Origin: JAENWD01 sp963796915 | Lineage (GTDB): Bacteria; Acidobacteriota; Vicinamibacteria; Vicinamibacterales; JAENWD01 | Assembly: GCA_963796915.1 (NCBI GenBank) | Contig: CAWCNI010000004.1 | Location: 1,054,001-1,118,000, forward strand | Length of the DNA stretch: 64,000 bases | Direction of reading: 5' to 3' | In this document: positions 8,775 through 15,948 of the stretch, in pieces | Numbering within the stretch: position 1 is the first letter of the stretch | Layout: each line of letters begins with the position of its first letter | Program-made: the position numbers and the translations under genes | Notes under the pieces: generated by a model | The model's input: only the letters and a program-made list of their open reading frames with translations | Database searches by the model: none | Told to the model about the DNA's origin: nothing

Positions 8775-8868
8775 CGGGCTACGGGCTACGGACTACGGAC
8801 TACGGACCGGGCTCAGCTGACGCGACCGTCGGGCGCCCGAAGCCCGTAGTCCGGAGCCCGCAGTCCGT
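8775..8868. repeat. Degenerate heptamer array, two inverted arms (CGGGCTA family)
   Basis: The left arm has five heptamers in register: CGGGCTA twice, CGGACTA twice, then CGGACCG (8775-8809). The right arm has four: AGCCCGT, AGTCCGG, AGCCCGC, AGTCCGT (8841-8868), the reverse complement of the left-arm family. The right arm ends at the base next to the frr stop codon (8869-8871). The left arm begins 8 bp upstream of the thrC ATG. Together they could fold as an imperfect hairpin between two co-directional genes. Same family as 32284-32350. Confidence 0.85.
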
Positions 8869-9438
8869 CTAGTGTCCCAGCAGTTCCTGGTCCTTCTTCT
8901 TCTGCAGGTCGTCGACGTGCTTGATGTGGCCGTCGGTCAGCTTCTGGACCTCGTCGAGGCCGCGCCGCTCGTCGTCTTCGGAGATCGCGTGGTCCTTCAG
9001 CAGCTTCTTGAGCCTGTCGTTGGCGTCGCGGCGCACCTGGCGCAGCACGTTGCGGCCTTCCTCGGCGAGCTTGTGGACGTGACGGGACAACTCCTTGCGG
9101 CGGTCGTCGGTCAGTGGCGGGACCGGCACGCGAATGACCTTGCCGTCGGACGCCGGGTTGAGGCCGAGATCTGACGAGCGGATCGCCTTCTCGATACTGC
9201 CGATCGTCGACGGGTCGTAAGGCTGGGCGATGATGAGACTCGGCTCGGGGATGGAGAGGCCGGCGACCTGGTTCAACGGCATCTTCGAGCCGTAGACCTC
9301 CACCTGGACGCTTTCGAGCAGGCCCACCGAGGCCCGTCCCGTGCGGACGTTGGACAGCTCTTTCCGCACGTGCTCGACGCCGGTGGTCATGCGTCCGTTG
9401 ACTTCCGTGAACAGTCCCTTGAGGTCGTTCGCGTCCAT
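8869..9438 (-). CDS. frr: Ribosome recycling factor
   Basis: RRF releases ribosomes from mRNA after termination together with EF-G. At 189 residues it is close to the usual 185. The head-domain signature VRTGRAS.GLL with the V.VYGSKMPLNQVA segment, the IRVPVPPLTDDRRKEL block, and the long C-terminal helices (RRDANDRLKK...) are all present. It is the distal translation gene of the operon, 24 bp after pyrH. Confidence 0.96.
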   Translation of the reverse strand: MDANDLKGLFTEVNGRMTTGVEHVRKELSNVRTGRASVGLLESVQVEVYGSKMPLNQVAGLSIPEPSLIIAQPYDPSTIGSIEKAIRSSDLGLNPASDGKVIRVPVPPLTDDRRKELSRHVHKLAEEGRNVLRQVRRDANDRLKKLLKDHAISEDDERRGLDEVQKLTDGHIKHVDDLQKKKDQELLGH

Positions 9439-9462
9439 GACTGAAGCTCCCGAATCGAGCGG

Positions 9463-10179
9463 CTAGGCCTTGACCACGGTGCCGACGGCCTCGCCGAGCA
9501 CCGCCCGTCGCAGGTTGCCCGGCGTACGGAGGTTGAAGACGAGAATCGGCAGCTGGTTGTCCATGCACAGCGAGATCGCCGTGGCGTCCATCACCTGCAA
9601 TCGCTGCTCGAGCACCTGCAGGTACGAAATGGTGTCGTAGCGGGTGGCCGACGGATCCTTCATCGGGTCCGCCGTGTAGACGCCGTCCACCTTGGTGGCT
9701 TTCATGATGACGTTGGCGCGAATCTCCATCGCGCGCAGCGCCGCGGCGGTGTCGGTCGTGAAATAGGGGTTCCCGGTGCCGGCCGCGAAGATGACGGCGC
9801 GGCCCTTCTCCAGATGGCGGACGGCACGGCGGCGGATGAACGGCTCGGCGACGGCACGCATCTCGATGGCGGACATCACGCGCGTCACGACGCCGTTCTG
9901 CTCGAGGGCGTCCTGCAGCGCCAGGGCGTTGATGACAGTGGCCAGCATGCCCATGTAGTCGCCGGTGGCGCGGTCCACGCCGCGCGCGCTGGCGGCGAGG
10001 CCCCGGAAGATGTTGCCGCCGCCAATGACGATGGCGGTCTCGACGCCGAGCGACTGGATTTCGCGGACGTCGTGGGCGATCTGGGCGGTGACAGCCGGGT
10101 CGATCCCGTACTGCTTTTCCCCCATCAGGGCTTCGCCCGACAACTTCAGCAGGACACGCTTGTAGGCCGCTTCAGGCAC
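9463..10179 (-). CDS. pyrH: UMP kinase
   Basis: Phosphorylates UMP to UDP with ATP; hexameric cytoplasmic enzyme of the amino-acid kinase family, distinct from eukaryotic UMP/CMP kinases. The 238-residue protein has KLSGEALMG at the N-terminus, the IGGGNIFRG nucleotide loop, GTGNPYFTTDTAAALRA, and TKVDGVYTADP. GTG start at 10179. The order tsf-pyrH-frr is conserved in many bacteria. A 10-mer repeat array separates it from tsf. Confidence 0.96.
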   Translation of the reverse strand: MPEAAYKRVLLKLSGEALMGEKQYGIDPAVTAQIAHDVREIQSLGVETAIVIGGGNIFRGLAASARGVDRATGDYMGMLATVINALALQDALEQNGVVTRVMSAIEMRAVAEPFIRRRAVRHLEKGRAVIFAAGTGNPYFTTDTAAALRAMEIRANVIMKATKVDGVYTADPMKDPSATRYDTISYLQVLEQRLQVMDATAISLCMDNQLPILVFNLRTPGNLRRAVLGEAVGTVVKA

Positions 10180-10192
10180 GGGACGGGATTAT

Positions 10193-10310
10193 ATCGGGTT
10201 CGATCGGGTTGGATCAGGTTGGATCGGGTTGGAGATCAGGGTGGATCGGATCCGATGGGTTGGGATCGGGTTGGACCTGAACGAACCCGACCCAACCCGA
10301 TCCGACCCGG
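10193..10310. repeat. Degenerate 10-mer tandem array with inverted arm
   Basis: Repeats of ATCGGGTTSG or close variants run from 10193 in exact 10-nt register for the first four units, then degenerate. The distal part is inverted: a perfect 12-bp pair joins GGATCGGGTTGG (10263-10274) and CCAACCCGATCC (10292-10303). The array ends 2 bp from the tsf stop codon (10313-10315) and begins 14 bp upstream of the pyrH start. Unit length and sequence differ from the heptamer arrays, but placement and inverted architecture are the same. Confidence 0.82.
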
Positions 10311-10312
10311 TG

Positions 10313-10915
10313 CTAGTCGGCCTGTTCGCCGACCTTGAATCGCGCGAACCGGCTGACGGTGATGTTCTCGCCGGTCTTGGCCGACACCTGCGCGATCATC
10401 TGCGCTACGGTGACGTTGGGGTCGCGCACGCTGGGCTGATCGACCAGGACGATCTGGGAGTAGAAAGCGCCGAGCTTGCCCTCGACGATCTTCTCGACGA
10501 CCGGCGCCGGCTTGCCCGAGTCGGCAAACTGCGCGCGGTAGATCTCCTTCTCCTTCTCCAGCACCTCCGCCGGCACTTCCTCGCGCCGCGCGTAGCGCGG
10601 GTCGGCCGCGGCGATGTGCAGGCCGAGCTCCTTGACCAGCGTCTGGAAGTCGTCGGTGCGCGCGACGAAGTCGGTCTCGCAGTTGACCTCGACCAGCACG
10701 CCAACCTTGCCGCCCGTGTGGATGTAGCTGCCGACCACGCCGTTGCTCGTGGTGCGTCCGGCGCGCTTGGCGGCCGACGCCAGGCCCTTCTTCCGGAGCA
10801 GATCGACGGCCGCGTCCTGATCGCCGTTGGCTTCTGTCAGCGCCGACTTGCACTCCATCATGCCCGCGCCAGTCTTCTCGCGCAGCTGCTTCACCTGTTC
10901 TGCCGTAATTGCCAT
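10313..10915 (-). CDS. tsf: Elongation factor Ts
   Basis: Guanine-nucleotide exchange factor for EF-Tu. It starts at the ATG at 10915 (MAITAEQVKQLREKTGAGMM), which is the universal EF-Ts beginning; the open frame upstream has no family character. At 200 residues it is a short-form EF-Ts. The signatures VEVNCETDFVART and the C-terminal NITVSRFARFKVGE are present. It is the fourth gene of the rplM operon, 131 bp after rpsB. Confidence 0.95.
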   Translation of the reverse strand: MAITAEQVKQLREKTGAGMMECKSALTEANGDQDAAVDLLRKKGLASAAKRAGRTTSNGVVGSYIHTGGKVGVLVEVNCETDFVARTDDFQTLVKELGLHIAAADPRYARREEVPAEVLEKEKEIYRAQFADSGKPAPVVEKIVEGKLGAFYSQIVLVDQPSVRDPNVTVAQMIAQVSAKTGENITVSRFARFKVGEQAD

Positions 10916-10980
10916 GACCGTGTCGTTCTCCAAGTTCGAGGCCTGCTCGCGTGATGCGTTCACGGAGGGGCTGTACATGA

Positions 10981-11010
10981 CGCGCGCCGGCGCGGGGTTC
11001 CCGGCCGGCG
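10981..11010. promoter_or_regulatory. Intercistronic inverted repeat between rpsB and tsf
   Basis: A perfect 9-bp inverted repeat (CGCGCCGGC / GCCGGCGCG, 12-nt spacer) sits in the 131-bp rpsB-tsf gap with no T-run. It may stabilise or process the mRNA or attenuate tsf. That role is inferred from position only. Confidence 0.4.
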
Positions 11011-11046
11011 CGAAAGGGTCGCCGGGCGCTCGCCCGGGTTCGAGTC

Positions 11047-11838
11047 CTAGGCCGAAGCCGGCGACGGGGCCGGTTCCGGTCGCGGCCGGCGCGCCGCTCG
11101 TGCCTGACGCTCGGCTTCCGCGCCTTCCGCCGCTTCGTCGGCCGCCGCCGCTTCGCGGATGCTCCGGCCAGCGACGATGGCGTCGGCGATGCGGCCGGTG
11201 AACAGCCGGATCGCGCGCAGCGCGTCGTCGTTGCCGGGGATGACGAAGTCCACTTCGTCGGGGTCGCAGTTGGTGTCGACCACGCCGATGACCGGAATCT
11301 TGAGCTTCCGCGCCTCGTCGACCGCGATCTTCTCCTTCTTGGTGTCCACGATGAACACCGCGTCGGGCAGGCGGCTCATGTTGCGGATGCCGTCGAGGTT
11401 CTTCTGGAGCTTGCGCTTCTCTTTCTCGTTGCGCGCGATCTCCTTCTTCGACAGCGTCTCGTAGCGGCCGTCGGTCTGCATCGCTTCGAGATCGCGAAGC
11501 CGACCCAGACTGCGCTGAATGGTGGAGAAGTTGGTCAGCAGGCCGCCCAGCCAGCGCTGGTTGACGAAGTGCATGCTGCAGCGCTGCGCCTCTTCCGCGA
11601 CGACGTCCTGAGCCTGGCGCTTGGTGCCGACAAACAGGATGGTGCGGCCTTCGCTGGCGAGCTGCGAGATGAACTCTTCTGCCTGACGGAACAGCTTGAC
11701 CGTCTTGCCGAGGTCGATGATGTAGATGCCGTTACGCTCGCCGAAGATGTATTCCTTCATCTTCGGGTTCCAGCGCTTCGTCTGGTGGCCGAAATGGACA
11801 CCGGCCTCCAACAATTCCTGCATCGAAATTCCGGTCAA
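11047..11838 (-). CDS. rpsB: 30S ribosomal protein S2
   Basis: Small-subunit protein, 263 residues. The TTG at 11838 is chosen over the internal ATG because GGAGGTAG lies at the right distance upstream and the resulting N-terminus (TGISMQELLEAGVHFGHQ) matches the family. Family blocks NPKM..YIFGERNGIYIIDL, FVGTKRQA, and RWLGG.LTNF are clear. The last 35 residues form an Ala/Arg/Glu/Pro-rich tail beyond the S2 core. Co-transcribed after rpsI. Confidence 0.96.
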   Translation of the reverse strand: MTGISMQELLEAGVHFGHQTKRWNPKMKEYIFGERNGIYIIDLGKTVKLFRQAEEFISQLASEGRTILFVGTKRQAQDVVAEEAQRCSMHFVNQRWLGGLLTNFSTIQRSLGRLRDLEAMQTDGRYETLSKKEIARNEKEKRKLQKNLDGIRNMSRLPDAVFIVDTKKEKIAVDEARKLKIPVIGVVDTNCDPDEVDFVIPGNDDALRAIRLFTGRIADAIVAGRSIREAAAADEAAEGAEAERQARAARRPRPEPAPSPASA

Positions 11839-11875
11839 GCTACCTCCACATGCGCGTGACGATTCATGGTCACGA

Positions 11876-12268
11876 CTAGCGCTTGCTGAACTGGAAGCGT
11901 TTCCGCGCTCCCGCCAATCCGTACTTCTTGCGCTCCTTGGCGCGCGCATCGCGCGTCAGGAAGCCGTGAGACTTGAGGGCCTTGCGCAGCTCGGCGTCGG
12001 CCGTGCACAGCGCCCGCGCAATGCCGAGGCGCAGCGCGCCGGCCTGGCCGGAGACGCCGCCGCCGCTGACCGTGGCCATGACGTCGAAACGGCCGGCCTG
12101 CTCGGTGACGACAAAGGGCTGCTGAATCTGGGTCCGCAGCGCCTCGGTGGGGAAGAACTGGTCGAACCCCCGGGCGTTCACGGTGATGGTGCCGGTGCCG
12201 GGGCGCAGGAACACCCGGGCGGTGGACGTCTTGCGACGGCCGGTGCCGTAGTACTGGGTCAAAGCCAC
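11876..12268 (-). CDS. rpsI: 30S ribosomal protein S9
   Basis: 130-residue S9. It carries the N-terminal YYGTGRRKTSTARVFL and the basic C-terminal tail ending in FQFSKR, which reaches the ribosomal P-site tRNA. It follows rplM after 1 bp, the conserved L13-S9 pair. Confidence 0.97.
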   Translation of the reverse strand: MALTQYYGTGRRKTSTARVFLRPGTGTITVNARGFDQFFPTEALRTQIQQPFVVTEQAGRFDVMATVSGGGVSGQAGALRLGIARALCTADAELRKALKSHGFLTRDARAKERKKYGLAGARKRFQFSKR

Positions 12269-12269
12269 G

Positions 12270-12701
12270 TTACTTCACCTCGATCGACGACGGGTTCTGG
12301 GCGCTGTGCGGGTGCGTCGCACCCGCGTAGACCTTCAGCTTCCGGTACATCGCGTCGCCCATCTTCGTCTTGGGCAGCATGCCGCGGACCGCTTCCTCGA
12401 CGAGCCGCTCGGGCGCCTTCTTGCGCACCACGCTGGCCCGTTCCTCGCGCAGCCCGCCTTCATAGCCGCTGTGCTGCCGGTAGATTTTCTGTTCTTCCTT
12501 GCGGCCCGTCAGCTTCACGGTTGCCGCGTTGACCACGATGACGTGGTCGCCGGTGTCGATGAACGGGGTGTACTGCGCCTTGTGCTTGCCCTGGAGCAAG
12601 CGCGCCGCCAGGGTCGAAACCCGCCCCAGCACCTGGTCACCAGCATCGATGACATGCCACTTGGCACCGGTTTCTTTGCCGGTGGCCACAAACGTTCCCA
12701 T
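12270..12701 (-). CDS. rplM: 50S ribosomal protein L13
   Basis: 143-residue L13, ATG at 12701. Visible are KWHVIDAGDQVLGRVSTLAARLL near the N-terminus, GDHVIVVNA, RKEEQKIYRQHSGY and LPKTKMGDAMYRKLKVY. It is the first gene of the operon rplM-rpsI-rpsB-tsf-pyrH-frr, about 40 nt after a predicted transcription start. A short stem (GCCGT/ACGGC, around 12728-12740) in that leader could contribute to autoregulation (inference). Confidence 0.97.
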   Translation of the reverse strand: MGTFVATGKETGAKWHVIDAGDQVLGRVSTLAARLLQGKHKAQYTPFIDTGDHVIVVNAATVKLTGRKEEQKIYRQHSGYEGGLREERASVVRKKAPERLVEEAVRGMLPKTKMGDAMYRKLKVYAGATHPHSAQNPSSIEVK

Positions 12702-12747
12702 GACTCCGCGTTCCCTTCTGCTATCAGCCGTCAAACGGCAAACCCAA

Positions 12748-12776
12748 ATGATACGTGGCACTTGGAGTGTTGTCAA
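12748..12776 (-). promoter_or_regulatory. Strong sigma70-type promoter of the rplM operon
   Basis: On the minus strand TTGACA (12771-12776), a 17-nt spacer and TATCAT (12748-12753). This is the best consensus promoter in the window and sits where an rplM operon promoter is needed. The 410-bp gap 12702-13111 otherwise contains an 8-bp inverted repeat (12984-12991 / 13017-13024) and the pil promoter candidate. Confidence 0.85.
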
Positions 12777-13070
12777 GGCAGTTTGGCGCCAAAACCGGCC
12801 TGTTTGCCACGTTGTGCAGCCGTGAGGATGCGTGGTCAATCGGTCAGATCCGATTGAAGTAGGCCACTTTTCAGCCGATAAACCCCGCTGTATGCACAGC
12901 ATCACCGGGTGGGCGCGGCCGGACCGGCCGTCGAGTACGCAGGCCTCGCAGCGACAGATTTGTGATCCGCTGACAGTTTTGTCATCGGCCGACCGGCTCG
13001 CCGGACGGCGCGATGACGGCCGATCGCAATTCTGGCCCGGAATCGTGGGGATGTCGCCGGCCCAGCAGGG

Positions 13071-13087
13071 CTGGTACCGCGTTTGCG
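13071..13087 (+). promoter_or_regulatory. Sigma54-like promoter upstream of pilM
   Basis: CTGGTACC-N4-TTTGCG has the GG and GC dinucleotides exactly 12 nt apart, as required for -24/-12 promoters, and differs from the TTGGCACG-N4-TTGCW consensus at a few positions. It would start transcription about 13 nt before the pilM TTG. No other promoter candidate is visible on this strand in the gap. No enhancer-binding protein gene is in the window. Confidence 0.38.
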
Positions 13088-13111
13088 CCAACAGGTAACG
13101 GACGACAGGCC

Positions 13112-14188
13112 TTGACCATCGATACCTCATTCTTCCGACGCCCGAAGGCACTCGTGGGGCTCGACATCGGGTCGAGCGCCGTGAAGGCCATCGAAGTGAA
13201 ACCCCAGGGCCGGAACGGCTATCGCGTATCGGCATACGCGAGCGAGCCGATTCCACCCGACACCATCGTCGACGGCGCCGTCATCGACGCCGTGGCCGTA
13301 GCGGACGCCATCCGCCGGATTTTCGAATCCAAGCGCTTCAAGGGCAGCGACGTCGTGACGTCCCTGTCGGGAAGCGCGGTCATCGTCAAGAAAATCGCTC
13401 TGCCGGTGATGACCGAGACGGAGCTGGCCGAGTCGATTCACTGGGAAGCCGAACAGTACATCCCGTTCGACATCCAGGACGTGAATCTCGACTACCAGAT
13501 TCTCGATGGCGGCGGGCCGGACTCCGGCAAGCAGGTCATGGACGTGCTGCTCGTGGCCGCCAAGAAGGACAAGATCGCCGACTACACCGGCGTGATTGCC
13601 CAGGCCGGCAAGACGCCCGTCATCGTGGACGTTGACGCGTTCGCGGTGCAGAACTGCTACGAGGCCAACTACGGCAGCGACCACGCCGTGACGGTCCTCC
13701 TGAATGCCGGCGCCTCGGCCATCAACGTCAACATCATCAGCGGCGACCAGTCGCTCTTCACCCGCGACATCTCGGTCGGCGGCAACGCCTACACCGAGGC
13801 GGTGCAGAAGGAGTTCGGCCTCGCCTTCGACACCGCCGAAGACGCCAAGAAGGGCGTGCCAATCGACGGCATCCACGCCGAAGACGTGCACAACGTCCTG
13901 CGGACGGTGAGCGAGGGCCTGCTGCTCGAGATTCAGAAGACCTTCGACTTCTTCAAGGCGACGACGACGGCCGGACGCATCGATCGCATCCTGCTGTGCG
14001 GCGGCGCCTCGCGCGCCGACGGGCTCGCGACGCTGCTCGCCGAGCGTTTCGACACCCCGGTCGAACGGCTCAATCCTTTCAAGAACGTGGCGTTCGATGC
14101 CGCGGCGCTCGGCGCGGATGCCGAAGCGGCGGCGTCAACGGCTGCAGTGGCTGTGGGGCTCGCCCTGCGCCGGGTGGGGGACCGATGA
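13112..14188 (+). CDS. pilM: Type IV pilus inner-membrane platform protein PilM
   Basis: Actin-like ATPase-fold protein that binds the N-terminus of PilN on the cytoplasmic face of the type IV pilus alignment complex. The 358-residue protein begins at a TTG at 13112; the start is set by the family's N-terminus (VGLDIGSSAVKAIEV, phosphate-1 motif). Further blocks are LP.MTETELAESIHWEAEQYIPF, VDVDAFAVQNC, the SVGGNAYTEAV region and LCGGASRADGLA (adenosine motif). First gene of pilMNOPQ; its stop overlaps the pilN start. Confidence 0.94.
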   Translation: MTIDTSFFRRPKALVGLDIGSSAVKAIEVKPQGRNGYRVSAYASEPIPPDTIVDGAVIDAVAVADAIRRIFESKRFKGSDVVTSLSGSAVIVKKIALPVMTETELAESIHWEAEQYIPFDIQDVNLDYQILDGGGPDSGKQVMDVLLVAAKKDKIADYTGVIAQAGKTPVIVDVDAFAVQNCYEANYGSDHAVTVLLNAGASAINVNIISGDQSLFTRDISVGGNAYTEAVQKEFGLAFDTAEDAKKGVPIDGIHAEDVHNVLRTVSEGLLLEIQKTFDFFKATTTAGRIDRILLCGGASRADGLATLLAERFDTPVERLNPFKNVAFDAAALGADAEAAASTAAVAVGLALRRVGDR

Positions 14189-14793
14189 TCCGCATCAACC
14201 TCATTGCCGGCGAGCGCGAGAAGCCGAAGCGGCGCGCGGGCTTCTCGATCGACATCGGCCAGAAGGTCATGCTGCTCTGCAGCCTGATCCTCGTCGCGAC
14301 GGCGCTCGGCATCGGCTGGTGGTGGTGGTCGCTCGATCGCGAGCAGGCCAGGCTCACCACCGAGACCTCCGACGCGCAGCGCGAGGCGGCGCGGCTCAAG
14401 ACCATCCTCGTGCAGGTGGCCGACTTCGACAAGCAGAAGCAGCAGCTCACCGAGCGCGTGGCGCTCATCGAGCAGCTGCGCAAAGGGCAGAGCGCGGCCG
14501 TCCACATGGTCGACGAGCTCGCCAAGTCGCTGCCGGACATGCTCTGGCTCACGAACATGAAGCAGGACGGCGGCGAGCTGACAGTCGATGGCCGCTGCAC
14601 GACGCTCACGGCGCTCTCCGACTTCGTCGCCAATCTCGAGCGCAGCACCTACTTCCGCAAGCCGGTGGAGATTGTGGACAGCCAGGTGGACAACACGCCG
14701 AACGCCGGCGAGTTGATCAAGTTCACGCTGAAGGCGACATACGCACTGCCGGGTTCGGACCCGGTGTCGCCCGGCGGCAAGGGCGGTCGTTAG
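14185..14793 (+). CDS. pilN: Type IV pilus assembly protein PilN
   Basis: Bitopic inner-membrane protein of the pilus alignment complex, 202 residues. The cytoplasmic start MIRINLIAGEREKPKRR is the PilM-binding IN(L/P) motif. One transmembrane helix spans about residues 29-49, then a periplasmic coiled coil (55-110) and a ferredoxin-like domain. ATGA overlap with pilM implies translational coupling. Confidence 0.93.
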   Translation: MIRINLIAGEREKPKRRAGFSIDIGQKVMLLCSLILVATALGIGWWWWSLDREQARLTTETSDAQREAARLKTILVQVADFDKQKQQLTERVALIEQLRKGQSAAVHMVDELAKSLPDMLWLTNMKQDGGELTVDGRCTTLTALSDFVANLERSTYFRKPVEIVDSQVDNTPNAGELIKFTLKATYALPGSDPVSPGGKGGR

Positions 14794-14842
14794 TCCACGG
14801 ATACAGGGACGGGGGCGATCCCCCGATAGGAACCTCGAACCA

Positions 14843-15466
14843 ATGGCATTCGCATTGACCAAGCTGCCGTGGAAGACACAAGTCGGGATCTTCCTGACTG
14901 TCGCGGCTGCAGCGCTCGGCGGCTTCTACTGGTACTACGTCCAGGGCGCGCAGGCCAACATCGCCGCGCAGCAGCAGAAGCTCGCCGTCATGAAGCAGGA
15001 AGTGAACAAGGGCCTCGCCACCGCGCGTCAGCTGCCGGAGTTCCGGCGCCAGGTCGCGGAACTGACGACGCGGCTCGACGGCCTGCGGATGGTGCTGCCC
15101 GAAGAGAAGGACGTCTCGGATCTGCTCCGCCGCCTGCAGACGCTGGCGACGCAGTCGAACCTGCAGATCAAGGGCTTCAAGCCGGCGCCGATCGTCACCA
15201 AGATGACCCACGCCGAGTGGCCGATCAGCCTGCAGCTCGATGGCACGTATCACAACCTCGGGCTGTTCTTCGACAGGGTCGGCAAGTTCCCGCGAATCAT
15301 CAACGTGAGCAACGTGCGCATCAAGGCGAAGGACAAGCCGCAGCCCGGCTCGACGATCACGGCCGACTGCGTGGCCACCACCTACGTGCTGGTGGAAGCG
15401 AAGAAGGGCGCGCCCGTTCCTGGCGCCAAGGTGCCGGCAGCGGCGCCAGTGAAGAAGGCGAGCTAG
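14843..15466 (+). CDS. pilO: Type IV pilus assembly protein PilO
   Basis: Partner of PilN in the inner-membrane complex, 207 residues. A short cytoplasmic start (MAFALTKLPWKTQ), one transmembrane helix (about 12-30), a coiled coil (33-75) and a periplasmic domain with LP.EKDVSDLLRRLQ and a LDGTYHNLGLFFDRV strand, all typical of PilO. The C-terminus has an Ala/Lys tail. It begins 49 bp after pilN. Confidence 0.93.
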   Translation: MAFALTKLPWKTQVGIFLTVAAAALGGFYWYYVQGAQANIAAQQQKLAVMKQEVNKGLATARQLPEFRRQVAELTTRLDGLRMVLPEEKDVSDLLRRLQTLATQSNLQIKGFKPAPIVTKMTHAEWPISLQLDGTYHNLGLFFDRVGKFPRIINVSNVRIKAKDKPQPGSTITADCVATTYVLVEAKKGAPVPGAKVPAAAPVKKAS

Positions 15467-15468
15467 CC

Positions 15469-15942
15469 ATGCGACGACTACTTCTCCTGCTGGTCGTGTT
15501 CGTGGTCGCCCCGGTGGCGGCACACGCCCAGGCCGTGCTGCCGCAGGCGCCGGCGACGCCGGAGCTGCAGGGCCCGCCGCCTGTCGACACGTTCACCTAC
15601 AACCCCGAAGGCCGACGCGATCCGTTCGTCAGCCTGATCAAGAACGGCAACGAGAAGCGCATCGCGCGGCCCGGCCAGGCCGTCGACGGCGTTGCCGGCC
15701 TCACCGTCGACGAGCTCTCGGTGCGCGGCATCGTGACCGGATCGAGCGGCTACGTGGCCGTCGTGCAGGGCCCCGACAACCACACGTTTCTGGTACGCGC
15801 CAACGACAAGCTGCTCGACGGGATCGTGAAGGCGGTCACGCCGCAGGGTCTCGTCATCATGCAGGACGTCAGCGACCCACTGTCGCTCATCAAGCAGAAA
15901 GAAGTGCGGAAGATGCTCCACGCTAACGAGGAAGGGAAGTAG
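15469..15942 (+). CDS. pilP: Type IV pilus assembly protein PilP
   Basis: Periplasmic link between the PilNO complex and the secretin PilQ. 157 residues with a signal peptide (cleavage near AHAQA) and no obvious lipobox Cys. The Pro-rich linker ends in the family motif GRRDPFVSL, followed by the beta-sandwich domain (LTVDELSVRGIVTG...). It starts 2 bp after the pilO stop. Confidence 0.9.
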   Translation: MRRLLLLLVVFVVAPVAAHAQAVLPQAPATPELQGPPPVDTFTYNPEGRRDPFVSLIKNGNEKRIARPGQAVDGVAGLTVDELSVRGIVTGSSGYVAVVQGPDNHTFLVRANDKLLDGIVKAVTPQGLVIMQDVSDPLSLIKQKEVRKMLHANEEGK

Positions 15943-15948
15943 GACCCC

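Noticed and set aside
12832..13098. 88-codon frame in the rplM-pilM gap
   Set aside because: No Shine-Dalgarno, no recognisable sequence, and it overlaps both promoter regions.
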